From NCBI GenBank assembly GCA_911728455.2, contig OU452239.1, positions 4,748,384 to 4,812,383 on the forward strand: a stretch of 64,000 nt of DNA. Direction: 5' to 3'. Source of the DNA: Marthasterias glacialis (taxonomy: Eukaryota; Echinodermata; Asteroidea; Forcipulatida; Asteriidae). A model generated the notes under the pieces. That model saw nothing but the letters and a program-made list of their open reading frames with translations. It did not search any database and had not been told where the DNA came from. Every line of letters starts with the position of its first letter. Positions within the stretch are counted from its first letter, which is position 1. Of this stretch, positions 11,836-22,334 are shown piece after piece. The translations under genes were made by a program, and so were the position numbers.

Positions 11836-12059
11836 GAACTTCATATAAGGAAAACACGAACAATATGGGTAACCAGCAGTGAACGACCTGAAAGAACTCA
11901 CTGGTCACTACCGTAGCTTTATATATCCGAATGCTTTAATGCTTCGGTGAGTTTACATCAATTCTAGGCGTGGCTCCCTTGAACCATAACCAACACTTTG
12001 CATTGAACGGGGGGCACACTCCCATCATTGATGCTATCCCAACGAATGAAACTAAATTT
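11836..12059 (-). repeat. Split direct repeat A2 (internal)
   Basis: A 224-bp copy identical by eye to A1. It abuts B1 with no spacer, forming the B1A2 junction that mimics a circularised element. It carries a TATA-like ATATATAAAG on minus (11917-11926). Confidence 0.92.
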
Positions 12060-12201
12060 TCATGCTCCTTCGCTTCGCTCATCCGCATGAAAAACAGTTT
12101 CATTCTAAGAACAGCCTCAATGATTACACTATACGACAAAATGATTCAATTTCTGAATTATTTTAATGACAACTTTGGATAAGGGCCAGGATTCAGATGC
12201 C
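12060..12201 (-). repeat. Split direct repeat B1 (internal)
   Basis: A 142-bp copy identical by eye to B2. The B1/A2 junction reads AAATTT|TCATG, whereas the outer ends read CTT|TCATG (left) and AAATTT|CTTC (right). This places the element boundaries and the crossover site. Confidence 0.92.
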
Positions 12202-12244
12202 CTTTGAAACAACCAAAGACAAAAGGGGGAATTTAACGTTTTAC

Positions 12245-12782
12245 CTCGAAAAAGACTACGGTCACCAAAATTCTTGAAAACCACCCCATCTTGCTGTCGT
12301 CTATCCGAAGTCTTTTGTTTCTTTCTTCCTTCCAATTCTTTGAGAGCAGCGTCCTCAGCTATCTGCACCTTCTTCTGATCTTCGGAAGACTGGTCTCTCT
12401 TGCCGCCCTTCTCTAACTGTTGAATGGTGATCCAACCTGCTCTACTGCTATCAGCGATCTTGATCTTTTGCTTTCTATCCGCTAAAAAGTCCTCAGCCTC
12501 GTGAATAGCTTCGACGACCTTGTCTGTATCACCCTTCTGCAAAAAGGCGACTTTTATTTTATCTAGAATAATCTCTAGCTGTCCACAAAACAGCAATTGG
12601 GCAGAATTACCGGGCTTGGTCAACTCCTTCGCTTCCAATTTTATTTTGAGTTCCTTCACCGCTGTTTCATCTGTGATAGTGGAGTTAGCCAACTTGTCGA
12701 ATTTCTTGTCGAAATAACTCTGAAACTTTTCAAACAAAAGCTCAGTGCTTAAAGCAGAACCGTGCTCCTCTGCATTAGCCAT
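12245..12782 (-). CDS. Gag-like protein, first exon of the PAT-like element
   Basis: It starts at ATG 12780-12782 (MANAEEHGSALSTELLFEKF) just inside repeat A1 and runs 179 codons to the splice donor at 12245. It is strongly charged and helical: KFDKLANS..., a middle with a GNSAQLLFCGQLEIILDKIK segment, and KELEGRKKQKTSDRR near the end. This is typical of DIRS-group ORF1 proteins, which lack strong sequence conservation. Without splicing the frame continues about 38 codons into B1 and stops near 12129. Assignment rests on position, charge and the in-frame splice to a zinc knuckle. Confidence 0.75.
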
Positions 12783-12792
12783 AACGCTATCA

Positions 12793-13016
12793 GAACTTCA
12801 TATAAGGAAAACACGAACAATATGGGTAACCAGCAGTGAACGACCTGAAAGAACTCACTGGTCACTACCGTAGCTTTATATATCCGAATGCTTTAATGCT
12901 TCGGTGAGTTTACATCAATTCTAGGCGTGGCTCCCTTGAACCATAACCAACACTTTGCATTGAACGGGGGGCACACTCCCATCATTGATGCTATCCCAAC
13001 GAATGAAACTAAATTT
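12793..13016 (-). repeat. Split direct repeat A1 (element 5' terminus, putative promoter)
   Basis: A 224-bp terminal repeat. The outer edge AAATTT at 13011-13016 abuts resumed host coding sequence. The inner edge lies 10 bp upstream of the gag ATG. Confidence 0.92.
12874..12883 (-). promoter_or_regulatory. TATA-like box in repeat A1
   Basis: ATATATAAAG on minus lies about 90 bp upstream of the gag ATG. It is the only TATA-like motif in A1 and is repeated in A2. Transcription starting about 25-30 bp downstream would begin inside A and include the gag start. Confidence 0.4.
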
Positions 13017-13181
13017 CTTCTCAAGACACATCAACGGGAAGCAGAAGCTGGAGGGCAGAGTACACACAACATGCATTTGGTTTTACTTGATCAAACTCGA
13101 AAAAAGATTACTTCTAGAACCATATATGACGCTCGCTTTAAAATTTTGGAAAAGACACTTGGAAAGGGCTTACAAAACTAA
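13017..13181 (+). CDS. Uncharacterised protein, 3' part after the retrotransposon
   Basis: There are 54 codons and TAA (13179-13181), in the same frame as 6719-7840 once the 5176-bp element is removed exactly. The segment is basic with a helical-looking end (ITSRTIYDARFKILEKTLGK). In the present allele it is cut off from its start. A chance plus-strand ORF reaches it through repeat A1, but it is not expected to be the native product. The only plausible poly(A) signal follows at 14066. Confidence 0.6.
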   Translation, partial: LLKTHQREAEAGGQSTHNMHLVLLDQTRKKITSRTIYDARFKILEKTLGKGLQN

Positions 13182-13239
13182 ACCGAGTTGTTGTCTTTCA
13201 ATATGTTTAAAACACACACAAAATACATCGGTTGTAATA

Positions 13240-14038
13240 GACCGATTGCGCGACCTACGTCACGTGACCCCTGTTGGGTTAAAAATGTAAACACACACAC
13301 ACGTAATCCTCCATAGGAAAGGGTGGTACGGTACACGATGATTAATGCATTTAGTTAATTCGATCGAGGCTTTTCTTGCTCGAAATCTGTGAAACATATT
13401 CCAGAGTTGGTACCAAAGACCTTCAAGTGGCTGAATAAAGTCAGTAAGGACAGTTCCAGCAAGTCTTGAAAATAGTAAAAGTACCGTATAAATGTGCACG
13501 ATGTGTACAGCGCACGACGGAACGTTAGGCCAGACGACCGCGATCACCACACACTTTTCAACACAAAAATTTCAAAGTTTTGAAGCTGAAATCCTCCAAA
13601 GAAATTGCTTTCCAAGACTGTGTGACTCCTTTGCCTATTTGAAATTCTGCAAGGCTAGGTATTAATGCTCACTTTTCCAACGTTGTTTATCCTTTTTTTA
13701 CAGTGATTTAGGCCAATATTACAAACAAAATAACAGACGGTGGCTACATAAATAGTCGTCCGACGCTGGTAGTGCATGGCTTGAACAACCTCTTTTCAGA
13801 AGAATTCCGTTAAATTATGAAACAGAGATGTGATTTAAATTAATGCCAACACCATACTACTTTAAATAAAGGGGCTGATTAACTAATTCATCGTTTAACG
13901 AAAGTATAATCGACTGTTTTCGAACTCACTCTGTGTCACTGCCTATCTCTTTACCGCACGTATTTTTTCGCCAGCTGTATGACATCATACCCGATAGGGT
14001 TCACGTGACCGCATGTAAACAATGTCGCGCAATCGGTC
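13240..14038. mobile_element. Non-autonomous TIR DNA transposon (~799 bp), copy 1
   Basis: The ends are inverted (GACCGATTGCGCGAC... and ...GTCGCGCAATCGGTC) and flanked by TA on both sides, which suggests a TA target duplication. A second copy lies at 36532-37264, with clear similarity through the interior (GCTTTTCTTGCTCGAAATCTG, GGCTGAATAAAG, AAGGACAGTTCCAGCAAG). Minus-strand ORFs shared by both copies have several stops and no recognised transposase motif. It lies 59 bp beyond the host gene's stop, so it is part of that 3' UTR if the poly(A) signal at 14066 is used. Confidence 0.8.
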
Positions 14039-14065
14039 TATTGTTGCTCACTTCAAAACCTTTTA

Positions 14066-14071
14066 AATAAA
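14066..14071 (+). terminator. Candidate poly(A) signal AATAAA
   Basis: It is the first AATAAA past the stop at 13181 outside the TIR element. It would place the whole transposon copy in the 3' UTR. Such motifs are frequent in AT-rich DNA. Confidence 0.3.
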
Positions 14072-14379
14072 ATTACATAAAGTATGTAAAACTTGGAAGG
14101 AGATACTTTCAGCAGATTGACATCTAATGTGATGATAAGAATAACAGACCCAACAGTGATTTGGGAAGGGGGTGTTACAACTGATAATGTAGTAAGTTAT
14201 AGAGAATGGACGACGAAGTGTAGATTTGTGGATAGAATGTACGAGCTGAAGGCAAGTACATTGTAGCTAAGAATCTACACTTTCGAGTCTATTCTCTGAC
14301 TTAAACTGTTTCCCTGAAGTCATTTTGCAGATGAATTCAATGGTTCTGTGCTTATTATTTGTGTGATGATTTGGTAATG

Positions 14380-14482
14380 TTTTTTTTAACTTGTATTGCA
14401 CCATGTTTGGGTTTTACCAAACGGTGTTTATGTATGTACATGTGTGAATGGAAATAAACAAACAAACAAACAAACAAACATT
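14380..14482 (+). mobile_element. Possible 3' end of a LINE/SINE with (AAAC)n tail
   Basis: TGTATGTACATGTGTGAATGG is followed by AAATAAACAAACAAAC repeats ending at 14480. Such microsatellite tails are typical of non-LTR 3' ends. No coding remnant is attached. Confidence 0.35.
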
Positions 14483-15280
14483 AATTTATTGTTTAATTAT
14501 CACTTACTTTGGTTGTAAAACTGTTGCTGTTCAATTCAAATTGATATCTCTAAACTAATTTAATGTTCCATCAAGATAATTTTGAAACATCTAAAAGCAA
14601 TGAATTGATTTGTCAAGTTTATGTATTTATCCATTGTAATGTACTATTCAATGTTTTCAAATGTCTTTTGATGTATATCATGCTATATCTCTCAATTTAC
14701 AAAGACATTTTCCAGTTGAACAAATCATCACTTAACGAATCTACAGTTAACTGCAGATTCGTAAAAATAATCCACACTTTCATCAATAGAGTGACGTAAC
14801 AGAAATAGTTAAACCAACGGATAATGTATCGGTTGGTTACTACATTATCAGTTGTAACCGGGGGTCTTCAAATACTATTTTTTTCTGTATCCTTAAAGTA
14901 TTTCAGACAATTAGTTCTCTGGTGGATTTGGTACTAATACGATATTTATAATAAGTGTGCTCTCCAATTTAAACCTACAATTTTCAAATAAAGATTACCA
15001 AATCTGTACTTTGTACTTGAATTAATTGTTTCGTTTGTTAAATAATATATTTTTCTTTCGTTTGACACAAATGTTCCTGTTGATTATAAAATTAAATCAG
15101 GTTCAGTGAGCAACTGGACAGCTAAACATGTTTGGCAACTAGACACTTCATAAGAGGTAGTTATCTTAACTAATTAACTGCGATTGTTTTCATTTCTAAT
15201 AAAATGTATATGAGTAAAGCAATTGTTTTGATCAAGATTTTGTCTGCATACTTGATGTATATTAAATGCATATTCATAAA
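14483..15280. other. AT-rich non-coding stretch
   Basis: A 78-aa ORF at 14563-14799 has no recognisable feature. Nothing else is seen. Confidence 0.5.
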
Positions 15281-15297
15281 TACCTGAGACAGTTTAT

Positions 15298-15480
15298 CCA
15301 TTCTGATTGGCCGAGAGGGCATCACGTGGCCATGTTTAAACGGGCGACATAAACACGGTAAAAAGTGTTTAAAACCGGCTAGCTTGCGAACGAAAAATAT
15401 AGCCCGTCAGAATAAAGAAGTACATGTATACGCGTTTCCAGCTGTTGGGTTTCTGATTGGCCGAGAGGGCATCAAGTGCC
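15298..15480. repeat. Directly repeated TTCTGATTGGCCGAGAGGG motif
   Basis: TTCTGATTGGCCGAGAGGG plus CATCA occurs at about 15301 and again near 15450. The module is probably part of a local transposon remnant with the fold-back at 15632. Confidence 0.6.
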
Positions 15481-15631
15481 TACAGCTGCAGAGACATGAA
15501 GATTGACATTCTGCTCAAGGAATTGGCCCGTAAATATGGATAGAAATTTGACGCAGAGTCGAGCTGAGAAACTGTCAGATCCCAGTTCATGAAGGATTTT
15601 GCATGTTTTTGACAGAAAGGCACTTATGAAT

Positions 15632-15796
15632 GGGAATAAAGGTGTACTGAATCGGTTTTTAACTATTGTTTAAAACCTCTGAGGGGCCTGGTGGCCGATC
15701 ATTGCCCTCGCCTTCGGCTCGGGCAATTATCAGCCACCAGACCCCTCATCGGTTTTAAACGATAGTTAAAAACCTCTTCATCACACCTTTATTCCC
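15632..15796. mobile_element. Fold-back (palindromic) MITE-like element, ~165 bp
   Basis: The ends GGGAATAAAGGTGT and ACACCTTTATTCCC are inverted. Long imperfect arms continue inward (ATCGGTTTTTAACTATTGTTT against GTTTTAAACGATAGTTAAAAA, then GGGGCCTGGTGGC against GCCACCAGACCCC and TGCCCTCG against CGGGCAA), with a CCTTCGGCT loop near 15709. Confidence 0.8.
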
Positions 15797-18700
15797 TTAG
15801 TAAGAACTGCCTAAGATGGGGTCAAGGCATGGACTTTTCATCTTTTAAGTAAATACTATAACTGATAAAATACACACAATTTGGCACTTGCAATTTTTTT
15901 ACTGGTTTAGGAAATGGATTTGGACATCTTTCTGATTTTATTTGTGGTGAAAAGTGCATAATTATGGGTTTGCAAATATAAATGTGGTAAAATAGTTAAA
16001 ATAATAAAACGACTGTTAAAATAGTGTGATGTGGTAATTGCTGTGAAGTTTGGATGCCGTAACTCAGAGAAGTACAGCAAAAAAAATACTTAAAGACCGT
16101 AACCTATTAAAGATCTACTTTTCACCTTGTAATAAGCAGGTAATTTAATTACAGGTGTGCACACGTGTGGGTGTGTGCGTGTATGTTACAGGTGTGTCCT
16201 TGATTAATTTATTTTGTACAAAACAAAAAACAAAAGTAAAAACGAATGGAAAACACAAAGAGAAATCCTTGATTTACTGGGTTGACAAACGTGTGTGTGG
16301 GGAAAAAGAAGCTCCTTACTGTATGGAACACTGCCTTTAACCAAGTATTTGTTTGGTTTACATAAGTTGATAAACATATTTTTAGCGTACATCAAAGAAT
16401 AATTTCTTGACAATGCAGTTTGGGTCCACCATGCATTATACTCAGTGTATCAAGGAGCTTTATTTATGATTTCTTTTATAACAATGACAGCTGATTTATG
16501 ATACCTTTGTATTACCATTTTGATGTTTACTACTTCTTTAGACAAGTATGCACAAACGCCTAGCTGTATGTATTTTAATGTCAGGCTTGCTTGCTCATCC
16601 CCTGATAGCATGGTCTAATTTAAACTCTCTCACTAAACCTGTGACTGTGGTCAATTCTTCACACTTTATTAACAGCCATTTGCACAATTGATGTTGACTG
16701 TCTTAAGCGGTTGAACCCAGGGACCTTTAATATTATTATGGTATCTTTATGTAAGGCTTCATAGGTTGATTAAAAAGCACGCGTCCAACATTGGTAAATA
16801 TCAAAGATCAGTAACTACACTTTGGGTGACCCAACACATGAGACAACAAACTAGTACAAGCTCTTTTGGGTCATCGGAGTCCAAATAGTGAAAATCCACA
16901 TCACTGTTTCCAAACATTGGATTTCGGACTTCAAGATGAAATTTAGTTTGTGTAAATTATTTTTCAAAACCAATGGCATTAAGGGTAAAAACTTTAAGGG
17001 ATGTTTTCCACAATGACCATCTATACTATGTTAGTTATGTGTAAATCTGTGAACATTTGTACTTTCAAACTTACAAATACTTTGCACTTGTTTAAAAGAC
17101 AAAGTACAGGATTGGTAAAATTGTCAAAGTTTTTGCCTGATTGGTTTCAATATATAAAAGTTCAACCCTGCAACAATTCTCCCTCAGCAATATTTGTGTC
17201 AAGGATACAATCACGTCAAAGACAACCCCCCTCATTTGAAAGAAACAACCGTGAAAATTAGTGCACAGTACAAAAGAGAATGATGTGCTATTCATTGTAG
17301 GACAAAACTTTAAGATCTTAATTGTCTAATCACAATAACTTTATTCAAAAAGTGTGGGTAAATCCAAATCAGACACAAGCAAAAAGTGAACACAAGTGGA
17401 ATAAAGCATCCTAATGAGTATTAAATTTAAATGTGACATAGCATTAAGGTAAAAACAGTATACATATATTTGACAAAATAGATCATAACTTCCTCAGCAC
17501 TAACGTAACAACAATTGTTTACTTCTACATTATCTCTGCTATAGACAGTGCCCCTTGCAACTCAATGCATTTGACATCATCTATTTGTTTGATTATTAGT
17601 TTTTTTCAAAAGTGAATGTGACACTATATATACACAAAAATGTATCTTCATGAAATGAAACTATGTTGCATCACCAAGGCGGAGTTTACATATTTATCAA
17701 CTTTCTATTGTGATGGCAACAATAACTCCTGCGCTCATTTGAAGAATGTGTAAACAAATTACATTTATGTTTTATTCGCATTGTCTCGAACAATCATTTA
17801 ACTGAAAAAAGAGGGGGGAAGAAGAATAGGGGGGGGGGGAACAAACTAAAAAACACCTCAAAACAACAGAAGTAAAACATTTCTTGATGTACATAAATTA
17901 TTTTGACTACAAGTATTATTTTCATGTTTATCCAAGTATGCCTACCACTTCAAAAAAGTGTATACTCCAAAATGAGTGCTTTTACAATGAGGTTACTATC
18001 TAGCAGTGCCTTCAAGGCAGTTTGATTAAATTTTCTTTACATAAAACTTACCCATAACACATTTATCTAGCTGTGTGTTCAGTTTTCTTTTGAAATAAGA
18101 ACGGACATGATTTTACATGTAAACAGTCATTAATTTAATATATCATGGAACAAACATTGTATTGTACCAGTTAATGACTGATAATGGTGCTCTCTCCACA
18201 TAGACATGAAGTATACCATTTGAAATTTGAAACTATGTGTGGTTATTTGGGGATCTCTTATCTTTTTGAACGTATTCATCACTGATTGAAGCTGATAAAT
18301 CTTTGTTGCTGACAAAAGGATGCAAGGAAACCATGCTTAGCCAATGGTTTTCATGATTTTTTTTTGTTATTGAAAAAGCCAAGTTTGGAAGTTACATCAT
18401 TTCATAGATAATTTGTATTAAATGTAGGACATTTAAACAAAGACCTTCAATATTAAAGAAATACAACATTGTTAAAAATGTAACCATTTTAACTTTATGC
18501 CCAGATAAGGTCATAGGAGCCGTATATAGGAACTTTAGCCAACCATTACAACTGAAGCTGCTCTACAACTGTTTGTCACATTTTAATCCAATATCCTTGC
18601 AAAGTTCTAGTATTTACCAATATCTAATAATTACTATGCTGCTTCTAACTCATTTGCAGTGAGATAGATAGCACAATTACCTGACAGTTAACACAAAACC

Positions 18701-20376
18701 ACACACAGTCAGCACCAAAGCTTCTAATTATGTCATTGAAATTTTAACCACAGACAAGCTAAATTATTCACATAGTTTAATACATCAGTAGTTAAGTATG
18801 CATGTGATTAAATAACTGTTGAAGTAATACAAGATAAGCCCAGATGCAGTAGATGTTCCGTCAGCCATCAGTTGGTACCAAAGGTGTATTGTAGGTCTTC
18901 AACGCTCACAGACTTAAGAACAGGCTAAATTGTTTTGATTAAAATAAAATAAAGAAAATATTTAAATGTTAAAAATAACCCAATTATTCCATCGTGTTTT
19001 GGATTAAATACTATAAAGAACAATACTGTACTCAAACTGTGTATTTCCCCCATCACCTTGTGTATAATGTAATGTACATGTTTTTGTTATGAGGATATTC
19101 CTTGGAAGTTTCAATGTTAGAAAAAACAACAAGAAAAAGTTGTATTTGGTAAATACTAATGCTCTGCAAGCCGGTCTGTGACTAGCTTGACCATTTAAAC
19201 GAAGTCCACTGCACCACTTTGTTCTGTGGGAACCTTAATTTTGACCCTTGACTTACTATGTATCCTAAGTTCCCCTTATTTAAGCCACATTGACCTGACC
19301 TTGGGGAGTCCCAAAACAATAAGCTTGTGGGATATCCCAAGACCAATCTAACCGATAAGTTTGGAGAGTTGATATGCCGAGTCCTCAAATTATCACTCCG
19401 ACAATGATTGCATACACATACACACACACTGTGTGGACATTCCTTTGTCATCGTGCAGTTAAGAACAAGAAATCTTTAAAACCATCGTCATTTCTATTAG
19501 AGAGTGTTTTGGGAACTGGTTTTCGTACGCCAGATCCCTTTATATAGTACTCAGTTTTGAGCTATATTGTGGCCTAATTTTTCAAAAAATTTGCTTATTT
19601 ACCACTTAAAATTGTTATCAGTATACTTTTAAAGACCTTGTCGTAAAGAAATGTAAGGCAAATGCCACGCAATTAACAAGAAATCTTCAAATAAAACAAA
19701 TTAGTTCAAAGGTTAAGGTATGCCCTTGTCTAATCGTTGTAACCGTCATAAATAGTGACTTAAACTAGCAGGCTCAATCTAGCAACGAACTCCCAGCTGC
19801 AATAACAGCCATGGATTACCAATTTGGTAATCCCTGAACTAACGTACTGGGCTGTTGACTTGTTATAGCCCCCACGGATACAGTGACCACACTCAGTTAC
19901 CCAGACTCTCATAATATGAGTTTTGAAATGCATATTCCATCATTACTAATAACATTGATCAACATTTTTAATATATGTCCACTTTTGTTATTTATGTACG
20001 GATAACTGCAAACAATTACAGTTTAATTTGGTCCAGTAAAAAGCTTTTTAAACTGATGGAAAAACAATCAGCTGAATGATCAGGTGGGTTATCGCTTTCA
20101 AATTTTTGAAGCAGATACGTCACAATCACAAGACTGGCAACATTTTGGGGTAATTGAGTCATGCTGCATTCAATAATGTCCATTTTACCGCCATATCAAT
20201 TGTCCAACAAGGCCGCAATCTCCTTTAAGGTTTAACTATGTGAGAAGTTTCAAATCTCTGTGAGCATTGCAAGTATGAGAAGACATCAAAGAAAAATACA
20301 AACCAACTTAACCAATTTAACAGGTGTTCGAGTGGAGCTGTAACACCTAAAAATGCAAGTGTTGTTTAATTGAAAC
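15797..20376. other. Non-coding stretch, downstream of the PP2A gene
   Basis: It has only short unsupported ORFs, a small GA-rich tract near 17810-17840 and a short palindrome GGATTACCAATTTGGTAATCC-type near 19813. The 3' UTR and final few codons of the minus-strand PP2A gene may lie here or up to 23378, but I could not locate them. Confidence 0.4.
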
Positions 20377-20565
20377 ATGGAGCAAGTTCGGTTGGGCGAC
20401 TAGACTTGACTTAGACTAACCGTAAACAGTGACGTAGCTCTCAAATGGACAAGATCGACCATGCTCCAGTGCATAATTCGATATGGTCAATCTCCCTGTG
20501 CTCTATGGTTTCTGGTTAGTCTAGTCCATCTAGTCAAGTCTAGTTGCCACCGGAACTTGCTCATG
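20377..20565. mobile_element. MITE with ~45-bp terminal inverted repeats
   Basis: The left arm CATGGAGCAAGTTCGG...CGACTAGACTTGAC...TTAGACTAACC matches the reverse complement of the right arm GGTTAGTCTAG...GTCAAGTCTAGTTGCC...GGAACTTGCTCATGG. The interior (~95 bp) is non-coding. Confidence 0.78.
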
Positions 20566-22334
20566 GTTAATAGATAATAGACATTGGTGAGGTGACTTCC
20601 ATTTTGTTTCCCATGAGCACTCTGATAATGAAACTGAAAACAGAGAGGTGGTGGTTATCGCATGAGACTATCTCCAGACTCGCCTGAATTTATTTTGGGC
20701 GACTTTAATTACTGCAGTGAGTTCCACAGGTGGATGACATCTGGAAAGAAGGAGCCCTTCAGAGGAGCTCCAAAGTTCCAACTGAAATAGTGAAGTTTAC
20801 CTAAACTGAGCCCTGGTTAAAATATTGTTTGTGTGTTCCATATTCTGTTAGAATTTTTAATGAATTGACTTTAATCTGGTTTTTTTCCCCATCACAATGA
20901 ATGCAGCAGGTGGTGTGATTATGCTTATCTGGGTGATACTTTGTAAGTGTTACTACATCAGTTGTACTGCACATGTTTTCTTTTTTTGCAGCTGTGTGTT
21001 GTATGTTTTTAAAGAATTGTTCAGTTTAATTTTTTGCATTTTTTTTTTTATCTTTGTGATGTCTTAAACTAACTATTGTATGTGCAATTTGTAACTCTTG
21101 TAAATTGTTAACCTTTTCTGTTCTTTTTGTTTTGAAGTTGAAATCCCATTTAGACTTCTGAATTTGTACCCAGATATCAGAGTATTCTGGACTCAGAAAC
21201 TGTTGATTTCCCAAGTACTTGAGTACTACTCAGCCAGACTTGGTGTCGATAATGAACCAAAGGTCTTCGGTGAGCTCAAGAGCCTTTGTGAAAAGCTCTG
21301 GTCAGCCTGACATGGGGACAACAACAACAGGTCATTCAGGTGGATGTAGAGATGGACGTGTTTGCATCGTAAGGCTGCTTGACAACTTTTAGTTTTTTAT
21401 TGTGAACACCCAAGGAGCTGATATTGGAATGTTGTGCCTTTTTAGAACCAAAACTCCGTATGGGAAGTGGTTAAAATTTTCATCACAGTAGCAATGATCA
21501 TACTCTCTTGTAGGGCCTAGAAAAGGCAAAGGGTCGTAGCTGGGATACTAGGTGCAATGGTCCATAAATCCTTCACTCGAACTGCAGTTGTTTTGTTAAT
21601 GGTTTTCTTTTCGAATTTACATGGGACATCTTTATCCTACTTTCACTTGTGGAGAGCTTCAGTTTTAGTGGGAATTCAAAATTCAGCAGATTTGTGTGCG
21701 TTTGCAGATTAGAAATTAATTTACAGGAAATGAAGGTGAATCTTTTCTGTAATAGAATCCTTGCTTTAGGTGCAACTTGAACCCTACATTCAAATTAGAG
21801 TTTTCACAGGAGATACTTTAAATTATCCGTAATTTTAGCCAAATGGTTATTCGCAACCGATCCAGGATTTTTGAGAATGGAAAGAGGGCCAAGATCACAG
21901 AAAAAATACAAGTCTTTCTAAATAAAGATACTTCTTAGAATATTTTTTTTTTGAGGGTAAAAAATAGGGTTAAAAAACACAATTTTTAAAAAGTCTAAAA
22001 AGTAATAATGCGGTGATTTAAAAAATGTTTATATATGTTTTTTATAGTGAGGCCAAGGGATCACTTTAAAGCGATATCATTAGCCTTATAAGGACCTATT
22101 TCAACTACCCTTTCAGACCCCAAGAGGCCCTAAAACACACATGGGTTGTAACCATGGCAGTTGACATTTTAACTTGAAATATGGATTTTGCTTGTTTTAC
22201 TCCCCAGGTGCTTTTATCTCCAACAAAAGAGAGAAAAAGGAAGACTTTTTGAGCACAGAAAAGTAAAAGTATTTATCTAATATGTCGTTTAATTTCTTTA
22301 TTTGTTACATACATGGCTAACCAGTTGAACCGGA
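20566..22334. other. Non-coding stretch
   Basis: No supported gene was found. It is T-rich with short chance ORFs. Confidence 0.45.

Larger units (their letters stand above)
11792..12244 (-). other. Predicted 453-nt intron containing the B1A2 repeat block
   Basis: The donor is CGAG|GTAAAAC (12245/12244) and the acceptor CATTTCAG|GC (11792/11791). The intron encloses all of B1 (12060-12201) and A2 (11836-12059). Flanking phases match (1 nt + 2 nt) and rebuild a Gag with a zinc knuckle. Confidence 0.7.
7841..13016 (-). mobile_element. PAT-like (DIRS-order) tyrosine-recombinase retrotransposon, 5176 bp, apparently full length
   Basis: The element reads on the minus strand. In its own 5'-3' order it contains A1 (13016-12793), gag exon (12782-12245), B1 (12201-12060), A2 (12059-11836), gag zinc knuckle, RT-RNaseH, tyrosine recombinase (to 8415), a poly(A) tract and B2 (7982-7841). 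The two A copies (224 bp) and two B copies (142 bp) look identical by eye, so insertion appears recent. Terminal repeats split in this way (A1...B1A2...B2), together with a recombinase in place of a DDE integrase, define the PAT-like group within DIRS elements; Ngaro elements instead keep B1, A2 and B2 together at one end. No target duplication is seen, as expected for recombinase insertion. All three coding segments are open. Confidence 0.88.

Noticed and set aside
13260..13550. 96-codon minus ORF shared with 36617-36802 as a transposase fragment
   Set aside because: Similarity follows from the shared TIR element; frames are broken and no catalytic motif is visible.
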